NCBI GenBank assembly: GCA_022781925.1 | Contig: JALESO010000046.1 | Coordinates: 1 to 57,729, forward strand | Direction: 5' to 3' | Length of the DNA stretch: 57,729 nucleotides | Source of the DNA: Lachnospiraceae bacterium | GTDB taxonomy: Bacteria > Bacillota > Clostridia > Lachnospirales > Lachnospiraceae | Shown: positions 24,357-32,712 of the stretch, in pieces | Layout of the letters: the number at the start of each line of letters is the position of its first letter | How positions within the stretch are numbered: position 1 is the first letter of the stretch | The notes under the pieces: generated by a model | The model's input: the letters and a program-made list of their open reading frames with translations, nothing else | Told to the model about the DNA's origin: nothing | Databases searched by the model: none | Position numbers and translations under genes: made by a program

Positions 24357-26778
24357 GCATCATATCTGCCTGTGTGCAGCCGCACTGACAGCCGGAATCC
24401 TGCTGGCCGGAGAACAGTCTTCGGCACAGCATATCGTTCCGGCTGTTCTCATATTATTTGGCTGTGTGGCAGGCTTACATAAAAAACGCCCGTCCCGGGA
24501 GCAGATTGTTATGGCAGTTTTGCTGACGGGCTGCTGTCTGCTGGGGATTGGTCTGACTCGGCAGCATCTGACATCCTATACCAGGCGGCAGGATGCCATT
24601 CAGACCAGCGCACCGATTACCTGTTACGGAACGGTAACCGGCAAAGAAATTAAATCCGATTCTTATCTATATCATCTGAAACAAACGTATCTGAATACAG
24701 ATCAGACGCCCGTATTTCTCGGGCATGTTATTTTTTCCAGTGAAACAGACAGCGTTCCGGTGGGAGCAGAAATTACAATTACCGGTACGGTACAGCTTTT
24801 TTCTCATGCGCGCAATGATGGCAATTTTGATTTTGCTGACTATTATAAACAGCAGAATATCCTCTGCCGCATCAAAGCAGTCGACGAAAAAGATGCCATA
24901 CAGATACGGCACGTGCCGTCTCTGTTATTCCGGGAACGGCTGTATCGTCTGCAAAAACATATGGTTCAGATTTACACAAAACATCTGAATGAACGAGATG
25001 CCGGAATTCTCTGTACGCTGGCAGCCGGGACAAAATCCCAGCTGGATCCGGAGACAAAGCAGCAGTATCAGAAAGCAGGGATTTCCCATCTGCTTTCTAT
25101 TTCCGGTCTGCACATTTCTATTTTGGGGTTTAGTATCTATCGTTTCTTACGTTTTCTGCGCAGGTCGTATCCGTTTTCTGCAGCAGTCAGTATTGTCTGT
25201 ATCTTTTGTTTTTCCTATATGAGTGGGTTTGGGATTCCGTCACGCAGAGCCATTGTCATGTATCTGTGCCTGATGGGCGCGCAGATCTTTGGACGGACCT
25301 ATGACGGTTCCCACGGGCTTGCACTGGCTGTAATTCTGTTATTGACCACGAATCCGCTGGCCTTATACCAGACAGGCTTTCTGTTTTCTTTTACCGCAAT
25401 GCTGACCATTGTTCTGTATGGCAGGCTGTTTCCGAAAAAAGAAGATGAAATCCGGACATCCCATCCAAAAGAGCAGCATCAGCGCTTTGTTCCTGCCTGT
25501 ATCAAAAACAGGATGGGAAAGGACCTGAATGCGCTGAAACAGAACTTCTTCTTCAGTCTGTGGCTGCAACTCTGGATTCTTCCGCTGACGGCCTGGTTTT
25601 ATTATGAAGTGCCGCTATATGCCATGTTGCTGAATCTGCTGGTTCTTCCTTTCAGCAGCTGGCTCCTGGGTGGAGGACTCCTGGCAGGTCTGCTCTATAC
25701 GCGGATACCGGGAATCGCCGGCTGGATGCTGGTGGCATGTCATGAGATCCTAAACCTGTATGATGCGGGGATGCGTGTTGTCCGGCATTTGCCGGGAAAT
25801 CTGCTGCTCACCGGTCGGCCGGAATCTGTTTTGATGATGCTATACTATTTTATTTTGGCAGGATTCTGCCTGTGGAAGATGTATCAGAGGTCTGTTCCCT
25901 GTAACCGGACACGCATCTGCCTCTGGCAAAAAGGACTTGCCGGTGGAATTGCAGGAGCCCTTCTGGCAATGGTTCTTCTGGTACATCCGGCAGAGACCCC
26001 GGGCATTTATCTGCTGGATGTGGGGCAGGGGGATGGAATCTTTCTGACAGACGGACGGGGCAGTCATGTATGGATCGATGGCGGAAGCAGTTCGGAATCC
26101 TCTGTGGGAACGTACCTGATGCTGCCGTTTTTGAAATACCACCGGGTGGCGTCTGTGGATGCTTGGATCGTCACGCATCCGGATGCGGATCATATTTCCG
26201 GTCTGCAGGAACTGCTGGAGCAGGATTATCCGATACAACGTCTGCTGCTTGCAAAGGCAATGAAAGAGGATGTCTCCTGCCAGAAACTGGCGGGACTGGC
26301 AAAAGAACACGGTACCAGTGTCTGTTATGTGGATACCAAAGATACGCTGAAATTAGAGGATATGACATTGCAATGCCTGTATCCGGATGCAGAAGAGACA
26401 GCACCTGATGTGAATGGTCTGTCTCAGGTATGGGAGTTAAAAAGCCATGATTTTTCCATGCTGTTTACCGGAGATCTGGGGGAAGAACAGGAAAAACTGC
26501 TGCTGGAACGAAACCGCCTGCATCCGGTCACGGCACTGAAAGTGGCACACCATGGTTCCCGGTTTTCCAGCTGTGCGGAATTTCTGGATCAGATACATCC
26601 AAAGGCTGCTTTTATTTCCAGCAGTGCAAACAACCGGTATCATCATCCGTCACCGGAGACACTGGAGCGTCTGGAAACGGAAGGCTGTGGTATTTACTGC
26701 ACAAAGGACTGGGGCCAGATTTCTATTCTGTACCGGGAGAAACAGTGGCAGATCAGACGGTATCTCGATGAGCACTAA
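24340..26778 (+). CDS. comEC: ComEC/Rec2 DNA-uptake channel protein
   Basis: About 812 residues, full length for the family. An N-terminal DUF4131-like membrane and beta region spans about 1-190. The competence domain spans about 215-490 (ISHLLSISGLHISILGFSIY, many helices). A metallo-beta-lactamase domain spans about 545-800, with IVTHPDADHISGL and VAHHGSRFSS. It forms the channel for single-stranded DNA entry, and the C-terminal domain may degrade the other strand. AAGGAGGG lies 5 bases before TTG 24340, which I take as the start; the ATG at 24310 has no site. It sits 3.2 kb after comEA. Confidence 0.9.
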   Translation: MILENKHHICLCAAALTAGILLAGEQSSAQHIVPAVLILFGCVAGLHKKRPSREQIVMAVLLTGCCLLGIGLTRQHLTSYTRRQDAIQTSAPITCYGTVTGKEIKSDSYLYHLKQTYLNTDQTPVFLGHVIFSSETDSVPVGAEITITGTVQLFSHARNDGNFDFADYYKQQNILCRIKAVDEKDAIQIRHVPSLLFRERLYRLQKHMVQIYTKHLNERDAGILCTLAAGTKSQLDPETKQQYQKAGISHLLSISGLHISILGFSIYRFLRFLRRSYPFSAAVSIVCIFCFSYMSGFGIPSRRAIVMYLCLMGAQIFGRTYDGSHGLALAVILLLTTNPLALYQTGFLFSFTAMLTIVLYGRLFPKKEDEIRTSHPKEQHQRFVPACIKNRMGKDLNALKQNFFFSLWLQLWILPLTAWFYYEVPLYAMLLNLLVLPFSSWLLGGGLLAGLLYTRIPGIAGWMLVACHEILNLYDAGMRVVRHLPGNLLLTGRPESVLMMLYYFILAGFCLWKMYQRSVPCNRTRICLWQKGLAGGIAGALLAMVLLVHPAETPGIYLLDVGQGDGIFLTDGRGSHVWIDGGSSSESSVGTYLMLPFLKYHRVASVDAWIVTHPDADHISGLQELLEQDYPIQRLLLAKAMKEDVSCQKLAGLAKEHGTSVCYVDTKDTLKLEDMTLQCLYPDAEETAPDVNGLSQVWELKSHDFSMLFTGDLGEEQEKLLLERNRLHPVTALKVAHHGSRFSSCAEFLDQIHPKAAFISSSANNRYHHPSPETLERLETEGCGIYCTKDWGQISILYREKQWQIRRYLDEH

Positions 26779-26891
26779 TATTTTTTACATATGACAGAGA
26801 ACAAAGTTTTCTTTGCAGCTCCCATCACATAGGACGAATCTATGCAGGTGATTTTATGGAATGGTTGTAAGTGTAGGGTTGCAAGTGTAAA

Positions 26892-26929
26892 ACAGCTGTC
26901 TTGACAGTTGTAAACTATGATAGTATAAT
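26892..26929 (+). promoter_or_regulatory. nadBCA promoter with NiaR-like operator
   Basis: TTGACA (26901-26906) and TATAAT (26924-26929), both exact consensus, are 17 bases apart. A 20-bp palindrome, ACAGCTGTC-TT-GACAGTTGT (26892-26911), covers the -35 box. Its form resembles the operators of the niacin-responsive repressor NiaR (YrxA), which controls nadBCA in many Firmicutes. The repressor gene is not in the window. Confidence 0.65.
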
Positions 26930-26959
26930 GGCGGAAGCATTAAAAAGAGGAAAAAGACT

Positions 26960-28246
26960 ATGAAAGAATATTATGACGTCATTATCGTAGGTACCGGCGC
27001 TGCTGGTTTATATTGTGCATTAAACCTGCCGGAACGGAAGCGAATTTTATTGATTACAAAACAGGAAGCCGATCAGTCAGATTCTTTTCTGGCGCAGGGC
27101 GGTATCTGCATGCTGCGGGGGGAAGATGATTATCAGAATTATTTTGAGGATACCATGCGGGCCGGTCATTATGAGAACGATGCCCGTGCCGTGGATCTGA
27201 TGATCCGCAGTTCCAACAGCATCATCCGTGACCTTGTGCATAGAAAGGTAGATTTTGCCAGAGATGAACAGGGAAATCTGCTGTTTACCAGAGAGGCAGC
27301 GCACTCTCAGCCACGTATTCTGTTTCATGAGGATATTACCGGCAAACAGATCACACAGACTTTATTAAATGAAGCAAAGACAAAACCGAACATCGAAATC
27401 TGTGAGTATATGACCATGGTGGATCTGATCGCAGCAGATAATGTCTGTGGAGGTGTCATCATCATGGATACGGAAAATCATGTGTATCCGGTGTATGCAG
27501 AGCATGTGGTACTGGCCTGTGGCGGTCTTGGCGGGTTATATCAGAATTCCACAAACTTTCCACACATTTCCGGTGACGCACTGGGAATCGCCCTGAAGCA
27601 TCAGATTCAGTTAGAGCATATTGATTACATACAGATCCATCCGACGACACTGTACTCTAAAAAGCCGGGGCGGAGATTCCTTGTATCCGAATCTGTCCGC
27701 GGGGAAGGTGCACTGCTGCTGGACAAAAACGGTCAGCGTTTTACAGATGAACTGCAGCCGAGGGATAAAGTCAGTCAGGCTATTTTTGCACAGATGGAAA
27801 AAGAAGGATCCGACTGCGTCTGGGAAGACATGCGTCCGCTTGGAAAAGATGTGATCTTAAAGCATTTCCCGAATATTTATCAGCACTGTCTGGAGGAAGG
27901 CTACGATCCATGCAAAGAACCGGTTCCGGTGGTTCCGGCACAGCATTACTTTATGGGCGGCATCAAAGTAGATCTGGGAAGCCGCACTTCCATGAAAGGT
28001 CTGTACGCCTGCGGTGAGACAAGCTGCAACGGCGTACATGGGAAAAACCGCCTGGCAAGCAATTCTCTGCTGGAGTCGCTGGTATTTGCCAGAAGAGCGG
28101 CAGATGACATTCTGTTTGGCACAAAAACGAAATTTCAGGGAACACAGCTGGATATGCGGCAATATGAAGACCAGGATCAGATTCTGTCAGAATATCATAC
28201 CGCAGTACGCAAAGAGATTGAGAGGGTAAAAAACAGCCATGAATGA
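26960..28246 (+). CDS. nadB: L-aspartate oxidase
   Basis: A 428-residue flavoprotein that oxidises L-aspartate to iminoaspartate, the first step of de novo NAD synthesis. The FAD fold begins DVIIVGTGAAGLYCALNLPE. The succinate-dehydrogenase-like signatures SFLAQGGI, LACGGLGGLYQNSTN and LYACGETSCNGVHGKNRLAS are present. It is shorter than the roughly 540 residues of the E. coli enzyme and lacks most of the C-terminal helical domain, a form common in Clostridia. AGAGGAAAA precedes ATG 26960. It overlaps nadC by 8 bases. Confidence 0.93.
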   Translation: MKEYYDVIIVGTGAAGLYCALNLPERKRILLITKQEADQSDSFLAQGGICMLRGEDDYQNYFEDTMRAGHYENDARAVDLMIRSSNSIIRDLVHRKVDFARDEQGNLLFTREAAHSQPRILFHEDITGKQITQTLLNEAKTKPNIEICEYMTMVDLIAADNVCGGVIIMDTENHVYPVYAEHVVLACGGLGGLYQNSTNFPHISGDALGIALKHQIQLEHIDYIQIHPTTLYSKKPGRRFLVSESVRGEGALLLDKNGQRFTDELQPRDKVSQAIFAQMEKEGSDCVWEDMRPLGKDVILKHFPNIYQHCLEEGYDPCKEPVPVVPAQHYFMGGIKVDLGSRTSMKGLYACGETSCNGVHGKNRLASNSLLESLVFARRAADDILFGTKTKFQGTQLDMRQYEDQDQILSEYHTAVRKEIERVKNSHE

Positions 28247-29096
28247 TATAACGATGAAACTTCAGGCGGACAATCTGATCCGTCTTGCATTACAGGAAGA
28301 TATTACCAGTGAAGATGTATCCACAAATGCCGTGATGCCGACGGCACAGATGGGGAAAGTGGAACTGATCGCCAAAGAGGAGGGTGTGATCGCAGGACTT
28401 GATGTATATGCCAGAGTGTTCTCACTGCTGGATGAGAAAACCACTGTTACCTTTTTCTGTAAGGACGGGGACAACGTAACATGTGGTCAGCGGATGGCTG
28501 TTGTGCGGGGTGATATCCGTGTACTGCTTTCCGGTGAGCGTGTGGCGCTGAATTATCTGCAGCGCATGAGCGGCATTGCTACTTATACGAGACAGGTGGC
28601 AGACTTGCTGAAAGGCAGCTCTGTGACACTTCTGGATACCAGAAAGACCACGCCAAACTGCCGTATTTTTGAAAAATATGCGGTTCGTGTCGGTGGCGGA
28701 TGCAATCACCGCTACAATCTGTCTGACGGTGTGCTGTTAAAAGACAATCATATCGGAGCGGCAGGCAGCATCACAAAGGCCATTCAGATGGCAAAAGCAT
28801 ATGCACCATTTGTCCGCAAGATTGAGATCGAAGTAGAGACATTGGAGCAGGTGAAAGAGGCTGTGGAAGCCGGTGCAGATATCATCATGCTGGACAATAT
28901 GACACCGGAAATGATGAAAGAAGCGGTACAGCTGATCGACGGCCGTGCCCAGACAGAGTGCTCCGGCAATATCACAAAAGAAAATATTGCAAAGATCTGT
29001 GAGATCGGCGTTGATTTTGTATCCAGCGGCGCATTGACCCATTCTGCACCGATCCTGGATATTTCCATGAAAAATCTGCATCCGGTGGAAGCGTAG
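28239..29096 (+). CDS. nadC: Quinolinate phosphoribosyltransferase (nicotinate-nucleotide pyrophosphorylase)
   Basis: A 285-residue enzyme that joins quinolinate to PRPP, with release of CO2, to give nicotinate mononucleotide. The open alpha/beta N-terminal domain is followed by a barrel with SGERVALNYLQRMSGIAT and DTRKTTPNCRIFEKYAVRVG, then GGCNHRYNLSDGVLLKDNH, the quinolinate-binding core. ATG 28239 lies within the end of nadB, with AGAGGG upstream, so translation is coupled. nadA follows. Confidence 0.95.
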   Translation: MNDITMKLQADNLIRLALQEDITSEDVSTNAVMPTAQMGKVELIAKEEGVIAGLDVYARVFSLLDEKTTVTFFCKDGDNVTCGQRMAVVRGDIRVLLSGERVALNYLQRMSGIATYTRQVADLLKGSSVTLLDTRKTTPNCRIFEKYAVRVGGGCNHRYNLSDGVLLKDNHIGAAGSITKAIQMAKAYAPFVRKIEIEVETLEQVKEAVEAGADIIMLDNMTPEMMKEAVQLIDGRAQTECSGNITKENIAKICEIGVDFVSSGALTHSAPILDISMKNLHPVEA

Positions 29097-29140
29097 CTGT
29101 CAGTTTGAGAAGATTTGTAAAAAGAAAGCGAGAAAGTGAA

Positions 29141-30058
29141 ATGACAATAGCAGAAATACAGCAGGAGATCCTGCGAATGAAAAAGGAGCAGGATGTCTGT
29201 ATCCTGGCGCACGCCTACCAGGGACAGGAAATCCTGGAAGTAGCGGATTACATGGGGGATTCCTATGGACTGAGCGTGCAGGCTTCGAAAAGCGACTGCC
29301 AGGGAGTCATCATGTGTGGTGTCCGTTTTATGGCGGAGACATGTAAAGTATTGAGTCCGCAGAAGCGGGTATGGCTGGCAAATCCGGCAGCCGGATGTCC
29401 GATGGCAGAGCAGCTGGATCTGGATTTCCTGCGTGCGTTAAAGCAGAAATACCCGGATCATACCGTGGTCGCCTATATCAATACGACATCCGAGTTAAAG
29501 ACGGAGTGTGATGTATGTGTCACCTCTTCTTCTGCTGTGGAGATCTGTAAAAAGCTGGACGCGGATAAGATCCTTTTTGTCCCGGATCCAAATCTGGGCC
29601 GTTATGTGGCAGAGCAGATCCCGGAAAAAAAGTTTGCCTTTTATACCGGCGGATGTCCGCGTCATATGATTGTGACCCTGGAGCATGTCAGAAAAGCAAA
29701 AGAGCTTCATCCGAACGCATTGCTTCTGGTGCATCCGGAGTGCCGCCAGGAAGTAGTTGCACAGGCAGATTATGTCGGATCCACCACAGGCATCATGAAC
29801 TATGCAAAGAAATCCGAGCACAAAGAATTTATCATCGGTACCGAAAACAGCATTGTGGAGCATCTGCAGTTTGAATGTCCGGAGAAACAGTTTTATCCGC
29901 TGACCGTGCAGCTTACCTGCATGAATATGAAAATCACCACATTAATGGATATTTACAACTGTCTGAAAGGCTGTGGCGGCGAAGAGATTGAACTGCCGGA
30001 AAACATCATTGAGGGCGCAGGACGATGCATTCACCGCATGGTAGAACTGGGCGGCTGA
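29141..30058 (+). CDS. nadA: Quinolinate synthase
   Basis: A 305-residue [4Fe-4S] enzyme that condenses iminoaspartate and dihydroxyacetone phosphate to quinolinate. Candidate cluster ligands are the three conserved Cys regions VIMCGVRFMAETCK, YTGGCPRHM and QLTCMNMK. The substrate loop ANPAAGCPMAEQ and YINTTSELKTECDVCVTSSS are also present. I chose ATG 29141 (MTIAEIQQEI) because earlier residues are basic and unlike the family; its ribosome-binding site is weak. It is last in nadBCA, which lists oxidase, phosphoribosyltransferase, synthase in that order. Confidence 0.93.
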   Translation: MTIAEIQQEILRMKKEQDVCILAHAYQGQEILEVADYMGDSYGLSVQASKSDCQGVIMCGVRFMAETCKVLSPQKRVWLANPAAGCPMAEQLDLDFLRALKQKYPDHTVVAYINTTSELKTECDVCVTSSSAVEICKKLDADKILFVPDPNLGRYVAEQIPEKKFAFYTGGCPRHMIVTLEHVRKAKELHPNALLLVHPECRQEVVAQADYVGSTTGIMNYAKKSEHKEFIIGTENSIVEHLQFECPEKQFYPLTVQLTCMNMKITTLMDIYNCLKGCGGEEIELPENIIEGAGRCIHRMVELGG

Positions 30059-30135
30059 TGTAGGAATGATCATGATTGTATAAAGAATTCCATGGATAAA
30101 TAGTGATAAGTGAACGGTAATCGATACATTCATAC

Positions 30136-30172
30136 GGCGGGAGAGATTTTTCTTTCCCGCCTTGTGTTTTTT
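30136..30172 (+). terminator. Terminator of nadBCA
   Basis: GGCGGGA (30136-30142) pairs with TCCCGCC (30155-30161), extended inward by AGA/TCT. TTGTG and six T follow. It ends the nad transcript 26 bases before holA. Confidence 0.8.
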
Positions 30173-30190
30173 GCGGATTCATATTATACT
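30162..30190 (+). promoter_or_regulatory. Candidate holA promoter giving a leaderless mRNA
   Basis: TATACT (30185-30190) ends 7 bases before the holA ATG at 30198, and TTGTGT (30162-30167) lies 17 bases upstream, within the nad terminator tail. If used, transcription would start at or next to the start codon. No Shine-Dalgarno sequence is seen. Confidence 0.35.
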
Positions 30191-30197
30191 TTGAGAC

Positions 30198-31175
30198 ATG
30201 AAAACATTACAGGAAGATTTAAAAACAGGAAATTTTAAACATTGCTATTTATTATACGGGGAAGAACCCTATCTGGTGCAGCAGTATAAAACCCGGCTGA
30301 AAAATGCGTTATCCGTGGAAGGGGATACGATGAATACCTCCGTATTTTCCGGCAAAGATATCCGTCCGGAAACACTGATCGATCTGGCTGAGACATTGCC
30401 GTTTTTTGCGGAGCGTCGTGTTATTCTGGTGGAAAACAGCGGATTTTTCAAAAAGAGCACCGAAGATCTGGCTGCCTATATGGCGGAACTTCCGGAAACG
30501 TCCTATTTCGTCTTTGTAGAAGAAGAAGTGGACAAGCGTGGAAAGATGTATAAGCAGGTCAAAAAATACGGCAGCGTGGTGGAATTCAAACGTCAGACAG
30601 ATTCAGTGCTGATGCAGTGGATCCTCGGAACACTGAAAAAGGAAAACAAGAAGATCACCCGGTCTGTGATGGAGCTGTTTTTGAGCAAGACCGGAAACGA
30701 TATGGAGCTGATCACCCAGGAGCTGGAAAAACTGCTTTGTTATACCATGGAGAAAGAGGTCATTGAAGCGGAGGATGTGGAAGCCATCTGTGCCAACCAG
30801 ATCAATGGAAAAATCTTTGACATGGTGGAGGCCATCGGACGCAAGGAATCCAAAAAAGCACTGGATCTGTATTATGATCTGCTGATGTTGAAAGAACCGG
30901 CCATGCGTATTCTGTTTCTGGTCACCCGGCATTTTCAGATCCTGATGCAGCTGCGGGATATGATGGGCGGCGGTTTTGATTACAAATCCATGGCTTCCAA
31001 AGTCGGTGTGCCGGAATTTGCCGTGCGTAAATATGCCGGACAGGCAAGAGCTTTTGAAGGAAAGCGGCTGGAGCAGATTGTGCGGGAATGTGTGCAGACC
31101 GAAGAAAATATCAAAACCGGACAGATGGCAGATCAGCTTGCCGTGGAACTGCTGATCATCTCCAGTATGGGATGA
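30198..31175 (+). CDS. holA: DNA polymerase III delta subunit
   Basis: A 325-residue clamp-loader subunit that opens the sliding clamp. The N-terminal AAA+-like domain has FKHCYLLYGEEPYLVQQYKT and LIDLAETLPFFAERRVILVE, which match the Firmicute HolA pattern. The C-terminal part, about 205-325, has the helical collar with AMRILFLVTRHFQILMQLRD. The length is usual. The start MKTLQEDLKTG agrees with family starts, yet no ribosome-binding site precedes it. In many Firmicutes holA directly follows comEC; here nadBCA lies between. Confidence 0.92.
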   Translation: MKTLQEDLKTGNFKHCYLLYGEEPYLVQQYKTRLKNALSVEGDTMNTSVFSGKDIRPETLIDLAETLPFFAERRVILVENSGFFKKSTEDLAAYMAELPETSYFVFVEEEVDKRGKMYKQVKKYGSVVEFKRQTDSVLMQWILGTLKKENKKITRSVMELFLSKTGNDMELITQELEKLLCYTMEKEVIEAEDVEAICANQINGKIFDMVEAIGRKESKKALDLYYDLLMLKEPAMRILFLVTRHFQILMQLRDMMGGGFDYKSMASKVGVPEFAVRKYAGQARAFEGKRLEQIVRECVQTEENIKTGQMADQLAVELLIISSMG

Positions 31176-31205
31176 CGGTGGCTGTTTTGTGCACCAGTTT
31201 TTATA

Positions 31206-31248
31206 TGCTCCAGTTCACTCGCGCCATTCGCATTTTTAAACTGGAGCA
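31206..31248. repeat. Inverted repeat upstream of the amtB promoter
   Basis: TGCTCCAGTT (31206-31215) and AACTGGAGCA (31239-31248) are exact complements around a 23-base loop. No T-run follows on the plus strand. It lies 11 bases before the -35 box of amtB and may bind a regulator, or weakly end the holA transcript. Confidence 0.45.
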
Positions 31249-31259
31249 CAAAAAAAGTG

Positions 31260-31288
31260 TTGCAATTCCATTTTTACTGTGCTAAAAT
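31260..31288 (+). promoter_or_regulatory. amtB promoter
   Basis: TTGCAA (31260-31265) and TAAAAT (31283-31288) are 17 bases apart. Transcription would begin near 31295, giving a leader of about 70 bases that contains a terminator. Confidence 0.6.
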
Positions 31289-31289
31289 C

Positions 31290-31340
31290 AGACGCAGAAA
31301 GACAAAGACGTCTGGATGAAATTCATCCAGGCGTCTTTTT
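31290..31340 (+). terminator. amtB leader attenuator with possible antiterminator
   Basis: The terminator stem pairs AGACG.CTGGATG (31306-31318) with CATCCAG.CGTCT (31324-31336), with a U-G pair at the gap, and is followed by five T just before AAGGAGG. The copy AGACG at 31290-31294 could instead pair with CGTCT at 31309-31313, which would break the terminator's 5' arm. Premature termination therefore probably regulates ammonium uptake. The factor involved is unknown. Confidence 0.55.
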
Positions 31341-31363
31341 GTTTGTTAAGGAGGATTTTGAAA

Positions 31364-32605
31364 ATGAACACAGGAGATACCGCTTTTATGATGATCTGCT
31401 CGGCACTGGTATTTTTTATGACACCGGGGCTGGCATTCTTTTACGGAGGACTGGTCCGCAGGAAAAATGTAGTAAACACAATGATGGCATGTGTATCCAT
31501 CATGGGTCTGGCTGTTGTGATGTGGGTGGCTTTTGGCTATTCCCTGGCTTTTGGCGGCAACCACGGAGGCATCATCGGAGACTTCCGATGGGCATTCTTA
31601 CATGGTATTAACATGTCAGAGGCAGGGCCTTATGCAGACAGTATCCCGCATCTTGTATACATTGCCTTTCAGATGATGTTTGCCATCATCACTCCGGCAC
31701 TGATCACAGGATCTCTTGTGGGCAGAATGAAATTCAAAGCATTGTTTTTCTTTATCGCTTTGTGGTCTGTGGTTGTATATTATCCATTGGCACATATGGT
31801 ATGGGGCGAAGGCGGACTGCTGGCAGCCATCGGTTCCGTGGATTTTGCAGGCGGAAACGTCGTTCATATCAGTTCCGGTATCACAGCTTTGACACTGGCT
31901 ATTTTACTTGGACGCAGAAAAGGTTATAATAAAGTAGCTTATCGGGTACATAACATTCCATTCGTTGTACTGGGTGCATCTATGCTGTGGTTTGGATGGT
32001 TCGGATTCAATGCGGGAAGCGCTTTAAAAGCAGACGGACTTGCCGCACATGCCTTTATGACAAGTGCGATCTCCGCCGGTGTGGCAATGTTATCCTGGAT
32101 GCTTCTGGATGTGCTCATGGACAAAAAGCCGACACTGGTAGGTGCGTCCACAGGTCTCGTTGTTGGTCTGGTAGCCATCACTCCGGGGGCTGGATTCGTC
32201 CCAATCTGGTCTGCATTTATCATCGGAGCTTTAGTCAGTCCGATCTGTTTCTTCGGTGTCAAACTGATCAAACAGAAACTGAAAATCGATGATGCGCTGG
32301 ATGCCTTCGGATGCCATGGTATCGGCGGTATCTGGGGCGGTATCGCAACCGGATTATTTGGAAAATCATCCATCAACAGCGCTGCACGCTGGGATGGTCT
32401 GGTATTCGGTGATGTGCACCTGTTTCTGGCACAGCTTGCCGGTATCGGTATCACCATCGTGATCGCAGTCGTCGGAACACTGGTTTGTATCGGCATCGTG
32501 CGTATCTTTACAAAGATCCGTGTGGATGACCGTGCAGAAACCATCGGTCTGGATCTGTCCGAGCACGGTGAGAAAGCTTATCCTTCCTTCAATGGCTGGG
32601 ATTAA
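31364..32605 (+). CDS. amtB: Ammonium transporter
   Basis: A 413-residue, 11-helix Amt/Rh channel that takes up ammonium. The twin pore histidines lie in FAGGNVVHISSGITAL and DAFGCHGIGGIWGG. The N-terminal helix FYGGLVRRKNVVNTMMAC and the stretch GFNAGSALK are typical. AAGGAGG precedes ATG 31364; an ATG 48 bases earlier lies in the leader hairpin and lacks a site. The PII gene follows, forming the usual transporter/PII pair in which PII plugs the channel when nitrogen is ample. Confidence 0.94.
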   Translation: MNTGDTAFMMICSALVFFMTPGLAFFYGGLVRRKNVVNTMMACVSIMGLAVVMWVAFGYSLAFGGNHGGIIGDFRWAFLHGINMSEAGPYADSIPHLVYIAFQMMFAIITPALITGSLVGRMKFKALFFFIALWSVVVYYPLAHMVWGEGGLLAAIGSVDFAGGNVVHISSGITALTLAILLGRRKGYNKVAYRVHNIPFVVLGASMLWFGWFGFNAGSALKADGLAAHAFMTSAISAGVAMLSWMLLDVLMDKKPTLVGASTGLVVGLVAITPGAGFVPIWSAFIIGALVSPICFFGVKLIKQKLKIDDALDAFGCHGIGGIWGGIATGLFGKSSINSAARWDGLVFGDVHLFLAQLAGIGITIVIAVVGTLVCIGIVRIFTKIRVDDRAETIGLDLSEHGEKAYPSFNGWD

Positions 32606-32712
32606 AGCATATGGATGAAAAATATTCGATGTTCTGAAAAGACAGCCAAAAATAGACTTTGAAAAATCAGGTTAGATTTTGATAAAGACAGAACAAATAG
32701 AAGGAGATATCT

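Noticed and set aside
31316..31363. Longer amtB start inside the leader hairpin
   Set aside because: No ribosome-binding site before it, and AAGGAGG fits ATG 31364 exactly.
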